Made by a program: the position numbers and the translations under genes
The notes under the pieces: model-generated
Databases searched by the model: none
The model's input: only the letters and a program-made list of their open reading frames with translations
Told to the model about the DNA's origin: nothing
Source of the DNA: Cryptomeria japonica
Taxonomy: Eukaryota; Streptophyta; Pinopsida; Cupressales; Cupressaceae
NCBI RefSeq assembly: GCF_030272615.1
Contig: NC_081414.1
Location: 336,553,927-336,617,926, forward strand
Length of the DNA: 64,000 bases
Direction: 5' to 3'
Part shown: positions 22,513-35,595 of the stretch, one piece after another
Position numbering within the stretch: position 1 is the first letter of the stretch
Layout: each line of letters opens with the position of its first letter

Positions 22513-23030
22513 CTCATTTCATCAAATGAGGAAATGAAACATTATCTTAGGATACCTTCTTACATAGCTTCAGAGCTGTGAATGAGAGATACTTGAATCT
22601 GATGATGAATGATTTTCTACGATGAATTTGTCTTTTCAGGATATGATATGACTCGTTGGAATTTACAGATATGTCGGTCTTTGTAGGGTGTGCTTATTCG
22701 GTTCATCCAATGAAGAAACAGAACATTATTTTCGGACACCTTCTTACAGAGCCTCAAAATTTTGAATGAGAGATACTCAAATCTGATGATGAATGGTTTT
22801 TCTTTTTAGATTATGATATTCTTATGTTGGAATTCACAGATATGTCAGTGTTTGTAGATTGTGCTTATTCGGTTCATCAAATGTAGAAACAGAATATACT
22901 AGTTTTTGTAGAGTGCTTACAGATAGTTCATTAAATGAGAAAATGTAATACTATCTTAAGACACGTCCTTACGCAAACCTAAAGCTGTGGATGAGAGATA
23001 CTTAAATCTGATGACAAACAATCTTTTTAT
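22513..23030 (+). repeat. Tandem repeats, about 180-bp unit, copy A
   Basis: The block TTCATCAAATGAGGAAATG followed by a CCTTCTTACATAGC-like part and GAGAGATACTTGAATCTGAT recurs from about 22519, 22700, 22876 and 22928, the last two closely spaced or partly deleted. Copy B has four clean units of the same sequence. Confidence 0.7.
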
Positions 23031-23084
23031 AATGTTATATGGAATCTGGATCTTTTAGCTATCCGTGCATAAAATTGTTGCCTT

Positions 23085-23235
23085 ACAGAAGAATTTGGTC
23101 AAATGCTGTAGTTGCAATTACCCTGTTAGACATGCATGCAAAAAGGGGAAAGCATAAACAAGGGAGTGGCTGTTTGACAAAATGCTTTAAAAAATGTAAT
23201 CTCATGGAATGCCATGATTATAGGATATGCATAAT
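23085..23235 (+). pseudogene. PPR-repeat gene remnant, copy A
   Basis: The + strand encodes AVVAITLLDMHAKRGK and, after a shift, a frame like FDKM..NVISWNAMI. These match the plant PPR repeat theme NALVDMYAKCG...VFDKM..NVVSWNAMI. Only about one and a half repeats remain, with frameshifts. Copy B carries two such fragments. Confidence 0.55.
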
Positions 23236-23368
23236 GTGGTATTATAGACTGGGATAAATATTTTACTATTACTAGTACTAGATTGTAATATTTTTTATAA
23301 AAATGTGGTCTCGGAATTGAATAATTATTGGAGTCACGGTTCAAAGAAAATTATAAGGAAAAAAACAG

Positions 23369-23430
23369 TGAAAAATAATTGCAGTACTGCTGAAAAGGGG
23401 AAAATAATTGCAGTACTGCTGAAAAGGGGC
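23369..23430 (+). repeat. 29-bp tandem duplication
   Basis: A unit that includes AATTGCAGTACTGCTGAAAA is repeated twice head to tail. Copy B of the segment has a single version near 53125, so the duplication arose after the segments separated. Confidence 0.7.
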
Positions 23431-23562
23431 AACAGCCTCCTTAGGAAGTTCGCCTTTCAATTTGTGGGGATGACCACCTTATGGAGGTTGTCTCCCCTTG
23501 AGGAGCCAGAGTGCCCATATGAATGTTATATATGGAGGCACAGGTACAATAGTCTAGCCAAC

Positions 23563-23564
23563 AA

Positions 23565-23597
<33 letters not shown>
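23563..23597. repeat. (TA)n microsatellite
   Basis: An uninterrupted TA tract of about 15 units at the right edge of segment A. Confidence 0.9.
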
Positions 23598-23600
<3 letters not shown>

Positions 23601-24159
23601 TTAATTATATTTGTTTTCTCTTTTCATTAAGATAAACAATAATATCAGTTAAAATAATATTAAAATATATATGATTATATTGTATATTAGTATATCTATT
23701 TTTAGAGAAATATAGATAAAGTATGCAGAAAATATCATATTTGTTTCTTATTCCACTTAAAAATTATTATATTACTATATTATAATTATATTAAATTATT
23801 ATGTAGATAATACTATATTTTTTATATTTTTATTAAACCAAAACAAAAAAATCTATTAAGACTTATTATTATTATTATTATTATTATTATATGTATGATG
23901 GAGATAGATATAATTAATTAATATTTAAAATTAGAGTGAGTGGTCATATTAAAAAATAAATTAAATATTTTTTTTGCTTTTCATTCTTCCGATATTAAGA
24001 GGAGAATTTTAATTTTTACTCTATTTTTGCATTTTCAAAAAAAAAATTCAAAAAAATGTTCAATTTCTTGATAAACCACTTAAGATGTATTTTTTTCAAT
24101 CTACAACATGTCACTCTTGTTCAAATTATTGTATTTATAACAATATTCTACATCATATA
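23598..24159. other. AT-rich intergenic stretch with (ATT)n
   Basis: No gene. A run of about nine ATT units lies at 23862-23890. Confidence 0.6.
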
Positions 24160-24520
24160 TTAATTTTTAATTATAACATAAAATATTTGATGTTGCATTT
24201 ACAAAGTGACATTCAACTATGTGCAATCTTAATGAATGTTTAAACTTGCACAATTTTTTCCCAAGATCTTATTTGACATATTCACATAAATTTCTTCTAC
24301 AAGTGTTAATGGGGGCTCACTTTCCAACTACAGTTTTGCATAAAATATTTTATAAGTTGCACATACAAAGGGATTTTCCAAAATCTGTCACATGACATTA
24401 CAACTATGTGCAATCTTAATGAATGTTTAAACTTGCACAATTTTTTTCCCAAGATATTATTTAACATATTCACATAAATTTCTTCTACAAGTGCCAATGG
24501 GGCTCACCTGGCTCACCTTC
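24160..24520 (+). repeat. 187-bp tandem duplication
   Basis: Two adjacent copies (about 24160-24330 and 24331-24520) share CAACTATGTGCAATCTTAAT, a TTGCACAATTTTTTTCCC-type block, CACATAAATTTCTTCTACAA and GGGGCTCAC...TTCCAACTA. The step between equal bases (24214 to 24401) is 187. The second copy has a small internal repeat of GGCTCACC. Confidence 0.8.
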
Positions 24521-26334
24521 CAACTAGAGTGTTGAACACAACCCACCCCAAGCTTTTATTATGTATGGAGGAAGCCTTCTTGTGGATCTGGAATCGTGGA
24601 TCTCTACATTTAGGACTTTGTTTTTGTCCCATATTCCTATCGCGAGGATAATTTGGGGGCTCAATATAGCCTATATCTCACAAATTATATCTTGAGCATA
24701 AGCCCATGCCTTTATTGTTCCCTCTCTCCCATGCAAGTTGTGAGAACTTTGGGGTCATTGAATCATCCTTAGCAATTTAGTTCGGTGATGTGGTTGAGTG
24801 TTCACCCATTGACTTGTCTTGTGGTGTTTGGTTTGGTGATTAGTGACTTTGTAGTACTTAGAATTTTATTTTGACTTTTTTTGTAGATGTTGGTGAGTAT
24901 GTATTTTGTGGCGTGGGCCACACACCACTCATCGAGCTATCATGCACTATTTGGGCCTTATATTTGGCTCATATTTCCTTGGCTTATTAGGTAAATTCTT
25001 TTTGTATATCCATTGAGTTACATTATCAAGTGTTTGAAATTTTATACAATTTTTTTTTATTTTTTTTTATTTTGTCTTTCTTCAAGTTTCTTTTATCTTG
25101 TGAAGGCTCTATTTTTTAGTGTTTTTGGCAGAATTGTCATAATCTATAAATGGGTTTTGCTTTTCATCTTTTTTCAATCATCTTGAAGAGGGTGAGCTAT
25201 AAACAATGGAGAGATGTAATTATCATCCATCTTCGATGATTTCATTTGTTGTCACATTTGTGTGATCTTGTTCTTCTACTTAGCACACCTAGTTAGAGAT
25301 TTGATTGGAATTGCAAAAGGGATCATGTGTTAATAGGATTTATTGGTATGGATATAGATGATGATATTTTGGGGTCTAGTATTGACTTTGAGTGTCCTCA
25401 TGTTCTTTGGATTCACATTTGGGAGTTATATGAATATCTCAATACCCAACCATTCCCAAATGTTCCTATTCCAAATTACAATGCACCTCTTCATCCTTGA
25501 AAGAAGATAACCTATGATTGTGATACTATTAGAGAATTTTATACTTAAGAGTATTTTGAGACATCAAATGAGGTTACAGTTTCTTAAGAGGTTCTTGATT
25601 CTTCGTCAGAGATAGTTGATCCACCTTCACTTCTAGTGACTTCTTATCTAGAGTCATTGATTGAGACTTCCATCATTCCTGATTAGAAGGATCATCATTG
25701 TCTTTCAAATTTGAACGACATTTAGTATTTAAGATTTGTGGTTGCAGGATGGATTCCTATCCAATATCTTAAACTTGGTTTGTTAATATTCTACTTCAGA
25801 TTCAGAGGATACATTTGATGGGTTCTCTCTCCTCCTTGATGATATTCATTGCCTTCCTATTGTCACATTATATTCATCTATGGAACTTGTTATACATTAG
25901 TTTTTCATATAGTTCCAATTTGTCACTTTTTTTTATTGAGCATGTTCCTAATTGGATTGTGGCATCATCTCACTTGGACAAGGAGACAATTGAGCAGCTC
26001 TCAAAGGCATCATTTTCATTCTTGATGCTTCCATCTTTTCCAACATATCCTGCATGGGAAGCATATTTGCATCTATACATGGTTTTGTTTTTTTCCTAAA
26101 GAAAGATAATTGGTTTGTGAGCATTGGATTATGTTTTACCTTCTATCACTTACCATTCTTTCAAGTAATTATTCATTATGGAGGGCCACATAGTCTCTCT
26201 CTTTACCTCCTATGTGAGATATCAATTGAATTCTTATAATGGATGTAGTTCTTATGGGGTATTGGTTTTGAGACCTTCATACATCACTTCATTCTTCACT
26301 TGTGCATGTTTTGCATTACCTCTTTTTTGGAGAG
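24521..26334. other. Old repeat-like DNA, possibly the left part of an LTR element
   Basis: No intact gene. Between about 25460 and 25745 one forward frame reads through with only TAA/TAG interruptions and includes VLDSSSEIVDPPSLL, so a decayed coding region is possible. The right half (25815-26240) has hydrophobic frames without recognisable domains. Taken with the LTR-like end at 27770-28080, this may be a degraded element into which the solo LTR at 26340 inserted. Confidence 0.3.
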
Positions 26335-26339
26335 GAGTT
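26335..26339 (+). repeat. Target-site duplication, left (solo LTR)
   Basis: GAGTT, repeated at 27598-27602 immediately after the LTR; five bases is the normal copia duplication length. Confidence 0.7.
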
Positions 26340-27597
26340 TATTGAACACACATCGGATGTTGAGGGGGGGTGAATAAGCATAAACCAAATTGTAGACCTT
26401 AATCTTGCATTAACACATTTATTCCATATAACAAACTTTCATAAACAATTAAATGAAGACAATAATAAGATCATTCACATCAATTGCACATGAACACCAA
26501 AATTTATACATGGAAAACTCAAACTAGGAAAAAACACAATGAGAACTTGTCCACAAAAGTATCCACTATGTATATCAAATTACAATAAAAAATTCTCATT
26601 GCTCTAGACTTGCATACCAAGGCTAATTGCTCTTGGGGCAAGATACAAAAGAGGACTTGCAAAATTTGAAGCAAACTGCAATAGGGTGAGATACAAAAAA
26701 AGATCTAAAAAGGAAGGATATCCTGATCATGAAGTTTTTCTTGAACTCTGCATCAAGTGATCAACATCAGCACACACAACTCAAACCTCAACTGTCAACA
26801 CTATGTCTCATATCTCTACCACAGTCTCAACACAACTTGCATATCATTCAAACACAACTATTCTTCTTTGTTGTTCACTAAATTCCACACACTTCCTTTC
26901 TCATTAGATCTGCATTGCTCTTCCCACTATCATAGTAGTACTCACCTTCCACATTCAACTCAATCATGTACATATTTCTTATATACAATACAGATTATCA
27001 AAGCTTAACCCAAGTTGGCCTGAAACAAAATATACCTTTTGGACCAAAAACACACATGTTGATCCACTCTAGGAGAAAGAAGGGACCAAAAAAACATATT
27101 CCAAAGATCACGTCGTCTATCCACAATCACCAAAACATAACAAACATCATATCAACATGCTATGCATCAATAAAAACAATTAATAATCAAAACATATCCT
27201 CTAATGTAAATAAATTAAATTTGGATTTCCAAACGCTATGGTGAAACCCATGACACATCAAACAATCCTCCACAATCATATTCAGTCCCAAGGATAGGTC
27301 TAGCATAGAATATCACAACCAGCTATGAACGATGTCACAACATTTGGAGAACACAACAATAATTTTGAACCACAAAGCTATCATATCCATGATACCAAAA
27401 CTATATCCAAAGAAGATAATAATAACAAACAACATTAGAAACTTTTTCCATACCTAAACACTTTTGAAACAACCAATAGAACAACTGCAACACCAACACA
27501 ACAAGATATCTCTATACCACAGACTTTTTGGATCAACACCATTCTAGAACAACAAGTTTGACATCAATGACAACCACAACAACACATACTTCCAACA
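26340..27597 (-). mobile_element. Solo copia LTR
   Basis: On the minus strand it starts TGTTGGAAGT and ends GTTCAATA (the expected terminal CA is mutated to TA). It aligns with the LTR at 3773-4936, for example in the CACTATG-TATATCA-ATTAC and GATCCACTCTAGGAGAAAGA blocks. There is no primer-binding site or internal sequence next to it, and it is flanked by GAGTT repeats, so it is a solo LTR left by recombination between two LTRs. The small ORFs inside are shadows. Confidence 0.85.
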
Positions 27598-27602
27598 GAG
27601 TT
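27598..27602 (+). repeat. Target-site duplication, right (solo LTR)
   Basis: GAGTT, matching 26335-26339. Confidence 0.7.
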
Positions 27603-27769
27603 TGTCCCACAAGGTTTTCTCCTTATATACAATTGTGAGATATTGGTTGCATGATTAGTTGTACATGGGTAACTAGCATGGCTTATTTTTTGGGACATAT
27701 ATATTGCATTTGCATATTATTATTGCATCATTTTGCACAATAGCTCTTCTCCCTAAGTTGCACATAAGG

Positions 27770-28080
27770 GGAGGTATTGAAGTAAATACTAATTACTCAA
27801 TGCTTAAGATTTCTTAGGCATAATTATTTAATATTTTACATTTAGGTGAATATATTTTACTTTTCATTAATATCTATAGTCGAGTAGTTGATGATAGTTG
27901 CCTCTACCTACCCTAACATCTAATTGAGACACGTGTTCATATCCTGTGATCTCCTACCTACCACTCTTGTCTATTTATGCAATATTAAATTGTACATTAT
28001 AAATCTTATCAAAAATATCATTTATCTTTCTTTGTGAAATATTAATCTCTATGGGTAACAAAGGTTGTTATATCTATTCC
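27770..28080 (+). mobile_element. Possible LTR start after a polypurine tract
   Basis: AAGGGGAGGTATTGAAG at about 27768 looks like a polypurine tract followed by an LTR start. The next 300 bases are AT-rich, contain GACACGTG near 27929 and resemble a promoter region. No partner LTR is seen, so this stays tentative. Confidence 0.25.
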
Positions 28081-30287
28081 TTGTATATTAAGTATATTAA
28101 ATAATATATATATATACTCTACATACTTTTCTACATATGAATGACATTATTTAGATGGATTATCCCACTTGGTAGGGGGGATATCCTTTATGGAATTGAC
28201 CATAGTCTACTATAATGATGATACACTTCTATGATCATTCAACATGCTATCAAATGTTTATGATCATTATTCTCGATTGAACATATTTTACTAACATGAT
28301 CTTTTTTTATGATGCATAAATGATATCTCTTTATTACCACACTCAAATCATATGATCCCACGACTTCTCACAGTATGATAACCATAATTAAATATTTTGT
28401 TGTACTATATTTATGATGATCATACATCTTATAAACATATATTTTATGATGGTATCTCACATTTATCAATGCTTATATGATCCTTATTTGGAATTTTTGG
28501 CTACTTTTATAGTCTCATTTAGAGGCAACAATAGGGGTATCTGACCACCAATAATTTTGTGTACTTAAATTCAAGAATATATTAAGTATCTTCATGTATC
28601 ATTTCATTTGATGCTATCTTTATACCCTTATATGCTTATTGCATTGTTCACATGGTTATATCATTTTATACATACTTTCTACTCTATTTTTTTTCACTTT
28701 ATATGCAAATAATTGGTCGGCATATTTAAACTCACTAATATTCATTTTATAAATATAGTTTTAGTGATTGCCACATGATAATTAAACATTGAAAATTATG
28801 TAAGATTGTTTTCTATCCCGAGGCATTGTCTATTGGTTATTTCCCAAGACAGTACCATTTTTCACCATAAGTGAAATATCTCTAATCAATTTCTTTTATT
28901 TTATTTTCATTTTTATACTATGGACAACATATTATTTTTTTGAACTCTTTGGAGCTCCTCATTAAATTCTTTTTCTATTTTTCTAGCTTCTGAGGAAAGA
29001 CACTCATCCCAAGGGAGCATGTTCCTAATGTGGCATCCATATGCTTATTATCTCTATCCAAGTTTAATGAGTGGTTGAGTAAAATTATTTTCCTACAATT
29101 CACTATTTGATTTTATTTTGACTTGCATTCTTGTAGTAATTTGCATGCAATTAAAAGTGGGTGGGAAATTTAATGCTACACATTTCATTTTCTACACTTT
29201 CTCCCCTTTGTTTTAAACTCACTCAAATTCAATTATTTGTTATGTAATGATAAAGATTTGCGTGGTGTGATTTTTGTTGAAAGTGGGCACATAACCCAAA
29301 TCTTATTTACTTTCATCTACACTCAGTCCTAGGAATCAATCCTAATCCTTAGATTCTTTCATCTTCCATATTGGGTTATACTTGTGTTTGCATAGAAACC
29401 TTGGTTTAGATATATGTAATTGTGGAAATGACTATAGATTTTCAAATTTAGGAAAGACCTAACTTTTCCAACTAGTTGTTATGTGTTAATTCAAGGCATG
29501 AAACATTTAGTTTTGGGAACCTTGGATTTTTATTTAAAGGGTGGGTTCAATTGCAACTCATTTTATGGATTGATATCCTAGATACAATCTCTACTTGCAT
29601 TTTTACTTACAAAAATATTAATGAGCACTTATTAGAGTGCTTACATTGCATCATCATCTAGAGCATCTATTGCAAGGTTACCTATTGTGTTTGATCAATT
29701 TCTAAGTTATTGACCTAGTATCCTCATAAGATTTGACATAAGAGATCAAATATCTTAATCACATGCAAACACTAGAGAACACCAAACTAATTTATATGCT
29801 TGAGTAGGTTGATATATTCAAGATAGACAAGAGTGAATACAATATAAATATTTTGATTTGTTATTTTAGGAAATTGATTGGATAACCCAAATGTATACCT
29901 AAAAAAGGAAAAGAAAAAAACAACCATATAAATCTTTAATAATCTATATAAAATATGCTAAGAGACATCCTTATTGAGTTGCTTATTTTTTTTATCAAAT
30001 TGTCACATGTATAGTGTAATAGGTGCCTCAAAAAGGATATAGATCACAATGTATTTTGATTTAGAATTTTATTTCTGTGTGAGATTAAGATTTATTAGGA
30101 TTGGAATTACTAATTTATTAATATTAGTTTATAAATTCAACATTAATGATGAATATTACAAACAAAAATAAATTATTTAATATAGAATTTTATTTATATG
30201 TAAAATTAAGTATTATTAGGGTTAGGATTATTATTGTCTTAATAATAGTTTATAGATTTTCTATTAATGATAAATATTTTGGGTATG
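28081..30287. other. AT-rich intergenic stretch
   Basis: No gene recognised. Contains a TA tract near 28105 and a diverged direct repeat (30050-30155 and 30175-30280, listed separately). Confidence 0.6.
30050..30280 (+). repeat. Diverged direct repeat, about 125-bp step
   Basis: Two neighbouring copies share TAGAATTTTATTT, AATTAAG-TTATTAGG, TTAATA-TAGTTTATA and ATTAATGATAAATATT-type blocks. They may be a duplicated spacer just left of the gypsy LTR. Confidence 0.6.
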
Positions 30288-32732
30288 TGTAGGATCATGG
30301 TGTGCCAAAACAGGCCCTTAAGTGGCAATGAAATTTCAGAAAATCAGAGTTATGCAACTTGACATGAAAATTTGAATAAGTTGTGAACATTATTTTTAAA
30401 ATATGTAAGAAGAGAATCTATAGAAAATTGAATGTAGTTTCTAAGCTACTAGTTGTTGTTTTTTTTTTTAATTCTATTTGATGAAAATTTCAAATTTCAA
30501 TGCAGTGGTAATAAAACTTCAGGAAAAAAGATAAGAAGTAGACATATGTTTGACCACCCTAGTCACAAAAAAATCATATTTATATAATATTTATAATATA
30601 AGTATTAGACTCATGTCCGGATGTGACACACATTTTTTTATAATTTTTTATAAAGTAAATAATTATTTATGAATTTTTTACTACAACTTTTTAGAAATTG
30701 AGAAACTCCTACGTCTGACCACCTTAACTTGGTCAAAACCTTGTGATTTTTTTTTTTTTTAAATTTTCCCTATAGTAGACAAAGCATAGGATGTGATGCA
30801 TGTTTCGGATTCAAAAAATGTTATACCATTTGAAAGTTATGAGTGTTTTTCAATCAGTCTATCAATCAGGATTATTGTCAAAATTCAATTAGAAAATAAG
30901 TAATAATTATTTATTAAATTCGAAATAAGACAAGCCTTATATTCTTGGAAATCTGAGAACGTCCTTAAAAAACCCTTTTCATTTTATCAATTTTGGCTAC
31001 CACCAGTCTAAAGTCTGGAAAATCAAGGAATACTGAAAAACATGTTTTTTCAGTTGACTTTCCTGGCTTGTCACTTCCAAGCTAAATCCCAAAGCATTCT
31101 TGAGCCAAAATTTAAAATTTGAAATTTGTACAACAAAAATCGGATATCCGATTATATTGGATATCCAATTTTAATTAGTAAATTCACTAACTAAATTTGC
31201 ACATAATTAATCTATTGTTTATTAATATATTAGTATATAAATAAGTTAGTGTAGTCACATAAATCTGTCCATTTAATTAAATGAATATTTACTATTTATT
31301 TGATTAATAAATCCACTAGCCAAAAGTTAATTAAATTAATATTTAATTAATTCATCCTCAACCATTCTCCTATTAATTAAATAAATTATTCAATTTAGTT
31401 TAATTAATTCATTACACCAAGTTCACAATCAATTAAATGAATAAATTATATTTATTTAATTTAAAACCCCTTTCCTCTTTTAAATAAATATTTATAACAT
31501 TTATTTAATTCCCCCCCCCCCCCAACTTGCATCCTCCTACAAATGCAAGTTGCAACCACAAGTTGAAATAAATTAATTTTATTTTAATTTAAATCATATT
31601 TTCCCTCACCCACCAAACCCACTTGCAATCCCAAATCCCCTTCTAGACCCTTCTAACCACTTTCTAATCATTCCTAATTAGCCTAATCCATCCCCTAAAT
31701 ATTGTCACATTCCTAAGCAACTTGAAGTCACTTCTCAAATACTCCAAAGTAGATTTGAAAAGCATTTAATGTTTTATGTGTTCAACAAGCTAACCCCTAA
31801 AGTCTTTCAAACCACTAATGGCTCTTACATGACCGTTAATGGCTCTTACTTAACCATTTATGGTTAAATCCACTTGCCCCCATGGTTAGAGACTTTACCT
31901 CTAACTCAACCCTCATTTGACTCATGGGTCTCTTCAAGCATTTATTGCTTTGACCATGGTTATCTTCACTAACTCTTGCACAAGAGTTTATCCATTGGAT
32001 AAAGACATTATTTATTGGATAATGGCTTTATTCTTTCAACTCAACATTAACCTTACCTCCCAAGTTAACCCTCAAGTCATGTCAAGCATTTAATGCTTAT
32101 TCCCTCTCCTCTCAACCCATCTCTTGTTGACATTTGTCATCCTGGGATTGGGTTGAAAGCCCTCACATGGATCATAAACCCATCAATCCTGACCCTTGAT
32201 GAGATTACTCAATCTCAGCCCTCCATTGCTCCATTTTACCTATAAATAGAGCTCATTTCTTCATAATCCAGATCCTGAAAAATTGCATGCATCTAACTTA
32301 TACTGAATTCTAGAGAGAATTTAGCATAATCATTTCACGTTGTCATTTTGGGCTAAAATTAATTTTAGTTAATTACATAATATCTCATATTTAGTTTGTT
32401 TTACACTTGCATTTGCATAGTTTAAAGCATTTACAATCTTGAACCTCCATAAGACATCCAAAATAGTGCAAAAAGCTACTGAGAGCTACACTCATTTGGG
32501 AACTTGGAGAGGAGAGGATCAAGGGAGGAAAAGCTACAAGTATGGTGGAAGGCATTTGGAGATGCCTTGTTGCATTTATTTTCTTTGTTAAATGTTCTAT
32601 TTTTGTTTTAGCGTCTCTCTTCATATGCTTGCTTAGGATAGTGTTTGATTTCTAATTTTCTAACACTAACAATTGGTTTGTTGCTTGTTTGTTTGTGTTT
32701 GTTATCCTAACCATCCTTTTTGCAGAGCATCA
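30288..32732 (+). repeat. 5' LTR of the gypsy element
   Basis: The right edge is firm: ...GAGCATCA, two bases before the primer-binding site. The left edge (TGTAGG at 30288) is tentative because there is no second LTR to compare. A run of 13 C is at 31511-31523, and AATTAAAT blocks abound from 31320 to 31450. The length of about 2.4 kb is long but within the range for Tat elements. Confidence 0.5.
32243..32252 (+). promoter_or_regulatory. TATA box of the gypsy LTR
   Basis: CTATAAATAGAGC, a near-consensus plant TATA element about 480 bases before the LTR end, in the right place to start element transcription. Confidence 0.6.
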
Positions 32733-32734
32733 TT

Positions 32735-32756
32735 TGGTGAGCCCGACATGAATCGA
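32735..32756 (+). other. Primer-binding site of the gypsy element
   Basis: TGGTGAGCCCGACATGAATC starts two bases after the LTR. It resembles the complement of a plant tRNA-Trp 3' end (TGGTGAACCCGACGTG) with two mismatches in 16. The tRNA assignment is inference. Confidence 0.6.
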
Positions 32757-35595
32757 AGATGCAACCTCCGGATATCATTTTTTAAAAAATTACTAACTTT
32801 TTTACATGTTTTAATTGACACACAGGTCACACTTTAGTGCTCTCATTCACACTTTAGCGCCTTCGAAACTAGGCACTTTAGCGCTACTGTTCCTAATAAT
32901 AGTGCTATTGTTTCTAAATTGGCGCTATTGTCCATCTTTTAGCGCTATTGACCCTTAAATAGCACTATTGCATCTTCTTTTAGTGTTTTTGGCTCTCTGT
33001 TTGACAGAATTCTTTTAGCGCTTTTGTCTCTTTTTTTAGCATGTTTGCGTTTCTTTTAGCGCTTCCACTGGTTATAGCGCTTTTGTTTTCACACAGAGTA
33101 GCACTATTGTAACAGAGAGTTGTAAAAAATTTCCTTGTAACTGAAAAACAAAAAAAATTAGGCTTGTGGAAGCCCACCGAAAATTCGGATTTTACTAACT
33201 AGTTGATTTTTTTGTGCAGGTTTAGACTAACCCCCTTTTTTGCAAGATTTTAAGAGTTAGATTAGGAAGTTAAATTGTTTTTACTAACTTTGTCTTTCAA
33301 GGTTGGGTTTAAAATGAATTCACTTCCTGTTTTTAGCTTAAAGGAATTAACTTCACATTTTCATTTTGGGTCATAAAATGAATCGCATCTTTTGAATTTA
33401 GGTTTAAAAGGAATCTCACTTGACAAACTAAAAAGAACCACAACTCAAACCCAACAAAATTTGATTTTTTATAAGTTAGGATTCATTTTATTTTGGGCTT
33501 TAAAACAAGACAACACAAATTTCATTTCTTGCATCAACTTAAAGAAATCACAATCAACACTTCATTTGTGCAAGGTAAAAGAACCCCCAATTTGTAAAAA
33601 TTGTTCTCAAAACGATTTTACTTCAAGCAAAAATGTGTTCTCAATTCAGTTGACCAGGATTTCAAAGTTCCTAGTTTACAAAACATTTTGTCTTTGAAGT
33701 TAAAAAGAACACCATGATTGTTAGAGCAACACCTCCAAATAGTTAGATCGCATTGCAATGAAAATCAGTTAAAAAGAACAAGTGTTTTTGGTGATTGGCA
33801 CACTTGTGCAAAGTTTGTCGAGTGGTCCTACTTCTAACACACACTATCCTCTCCCTTGGCTTTCATGGTCCTAGGTGCAAGAGAAAAGTGTTAGTAGCAC
33901 TCAAAATTTTATTTTTAAGAGAGGCCTGCCAAGAGACACATCACTCTTGGGAATGACCTCGTGTGGTAAATCCTTTGAGCCGCTATAGAAATCAGGTGTG
34001 AGCGAAAGTTGTAGCCTTGGGTATAGTTATTCCTACAGTGTAACTTGCCGAAAGGACATATGGGCCCCACCACAAGTTACAAGGCTCTTAAGTGAGTCAC
34101 TATAGAATGAACTTATGTCCGGAAACATCAAAAATTACTAGACACCTTTTTATATAGAAGCCCACCCATTCTATTGATTGAGAATATTTGTGATAAATTC
34201 AGTGCAAGAGCATAGATGGTTTTGCTCCCAAGATACTCACCATACATATTTCCTTGAGTAGAAACAAAACTTTTTGAAAGGCTACTTGTAGCTTGATAAA
34301 AGTGGTGACTCCCCCATCATAGGGATCATCTATTTGTTATGCTTACGCAAGACTTAGTCTATCACATCCTTACCTGCTACGATGGGATTCATAAGGTATG
34401 TAGTACCAAAGTTGAAGAAATATCAAGATGTGTGCTGAAATTATCGCAACTAGCCATTTGACCTTATGGATAAAATGTGTTTAAGTGTCTTTGTTTTGTG
34501 TCAGGCCAGTGATAAATTGAGCCGACTTCAAGATTTTGGAAAAGCATACACAAAAAACATTTGAAAAGGGATCAAAAAGTTCAAATATTGGGTTGATTTA
34601 GACCCACAATTATTTGTGCCTTTTGAGGCAACATTATTGTGTTTGTGTGCTTGCTCTATTTTCTTGTCAAAGAAAATCAAAACTAATTCAAAAACAAGTA
34701 TTCATCCAAACACAAAATTTTTAAAATAAACATTTGGCAAAAAAAAAATCAAAACAAACAAACAAGATATCAAATTATATGACCATCCTTCACATTTTGA
34801 GAAAGAAGAATCTTCATCAACATATCAATTTGAAGAAAAGACCATTGAGCTCAAAGGCTTTCATCAAAAGAAGGAATTTTTTCTATCTCAATAGACAAAT
34901 TTTTGTCTCACACTGAGCCTTCTTGCGTCATATGCGTCTATATCTTCAAGGAAAATCCAACGAGTTTGATCAAGAGTCTTTGAAAAGCAGAGCTTTTACT
35001 CAATATAGAGCTTTGAATTATCATAAAAACAAAGGAGGTAAAATCAATCCCGCCTTCTTTCCAGACATTTGCATTACATATAACATAGCTCGAGAAGAAC
35101 AACCAACCCCTAAGCAAGAAGAAGAAGAATTTGTCCCACTTGTAACACAAAGTTTTTATTGAAGTTCACATTCCCATCTATTCTCACATTCATACATCAT
35201 CAATCCATTCCAACTCTCGAAGCATAAAAAGGTCTTGTCCTAAGTTCTTTTTAGATATTGCTTGAATCAAAACAACACATCACTTTTTAGAGTGTCTCTA
35301 CATCTAGGATAAACTCATCCTAAGAGGCATTTCTACGCAGGTTAAAACTAGTCTATGAGTGCATCCTCTCATTACTAGATAGCTTGGTTTGTAACACATC
35401 TCAGACCTTGTTATACCTTATCATATCAAACATTGTTTAACAAACACAACAAGCAATTCATAAAAGGACTTTGGTAACATCAAACCTTTAGTGTTAGAGA
35501 TCCATATGCTAAACACTTCACCAAACATTTATCTATCATTCCATCACCAACTCATAATCATTTTCACCAAACTTCAACAACAACTTTCAAACAAA
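32757..35595 (+). other. Gypsy leader region
   Basis: About 2.8 kb between primer-binding site and gag. It starts with a cluster of AGCGCT motifs (32830-33110) and has no long frame. A 79-codon ORF (34923-35162) ends in an acidic stretch (KQEEEEFVP) and could be a small leader protein; support is weak. Confidence 0.5.
32830..33110 (+). repeat. AGCGCT-motif cluster in the gypsy leader
   Basis: About 12 copies of TTTTAGCGCTATTG or close variants (AGTGCT, AGCACT, AGCGCC) at steps of about 20-40 bases. The core AGCGCT is palindromic. The variants are C/T or G/A changes in the CpG. Confidence 0.75.

Larger units (their letters stand above)
20397..23570 (+). repeat. Segmental duplication, copy A
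   Basis: Matches 47168-53280 in the same order and orientation: 5' flank from CTATTAAAAATT through CTAAAAGTAAAACTGGGGTG, four-helix gene, conserved 3' block (21425-22440), exon-like block (22252-22414), tandem repeats (22513-23030) and PPR remnant (23085-23235). It ends with the GGAGGCACAGGTA block near 23535. Copy B is longer because of extra sequence after the gene and before the last PPR fragment. Confidence 0.8.

Noticed and set aside
32391-32624. 77-codon minus ORF with cysteine/lysine end
   Set aside because: It lies inside the gypsy LTR, antisense to its transcript, with no domain.
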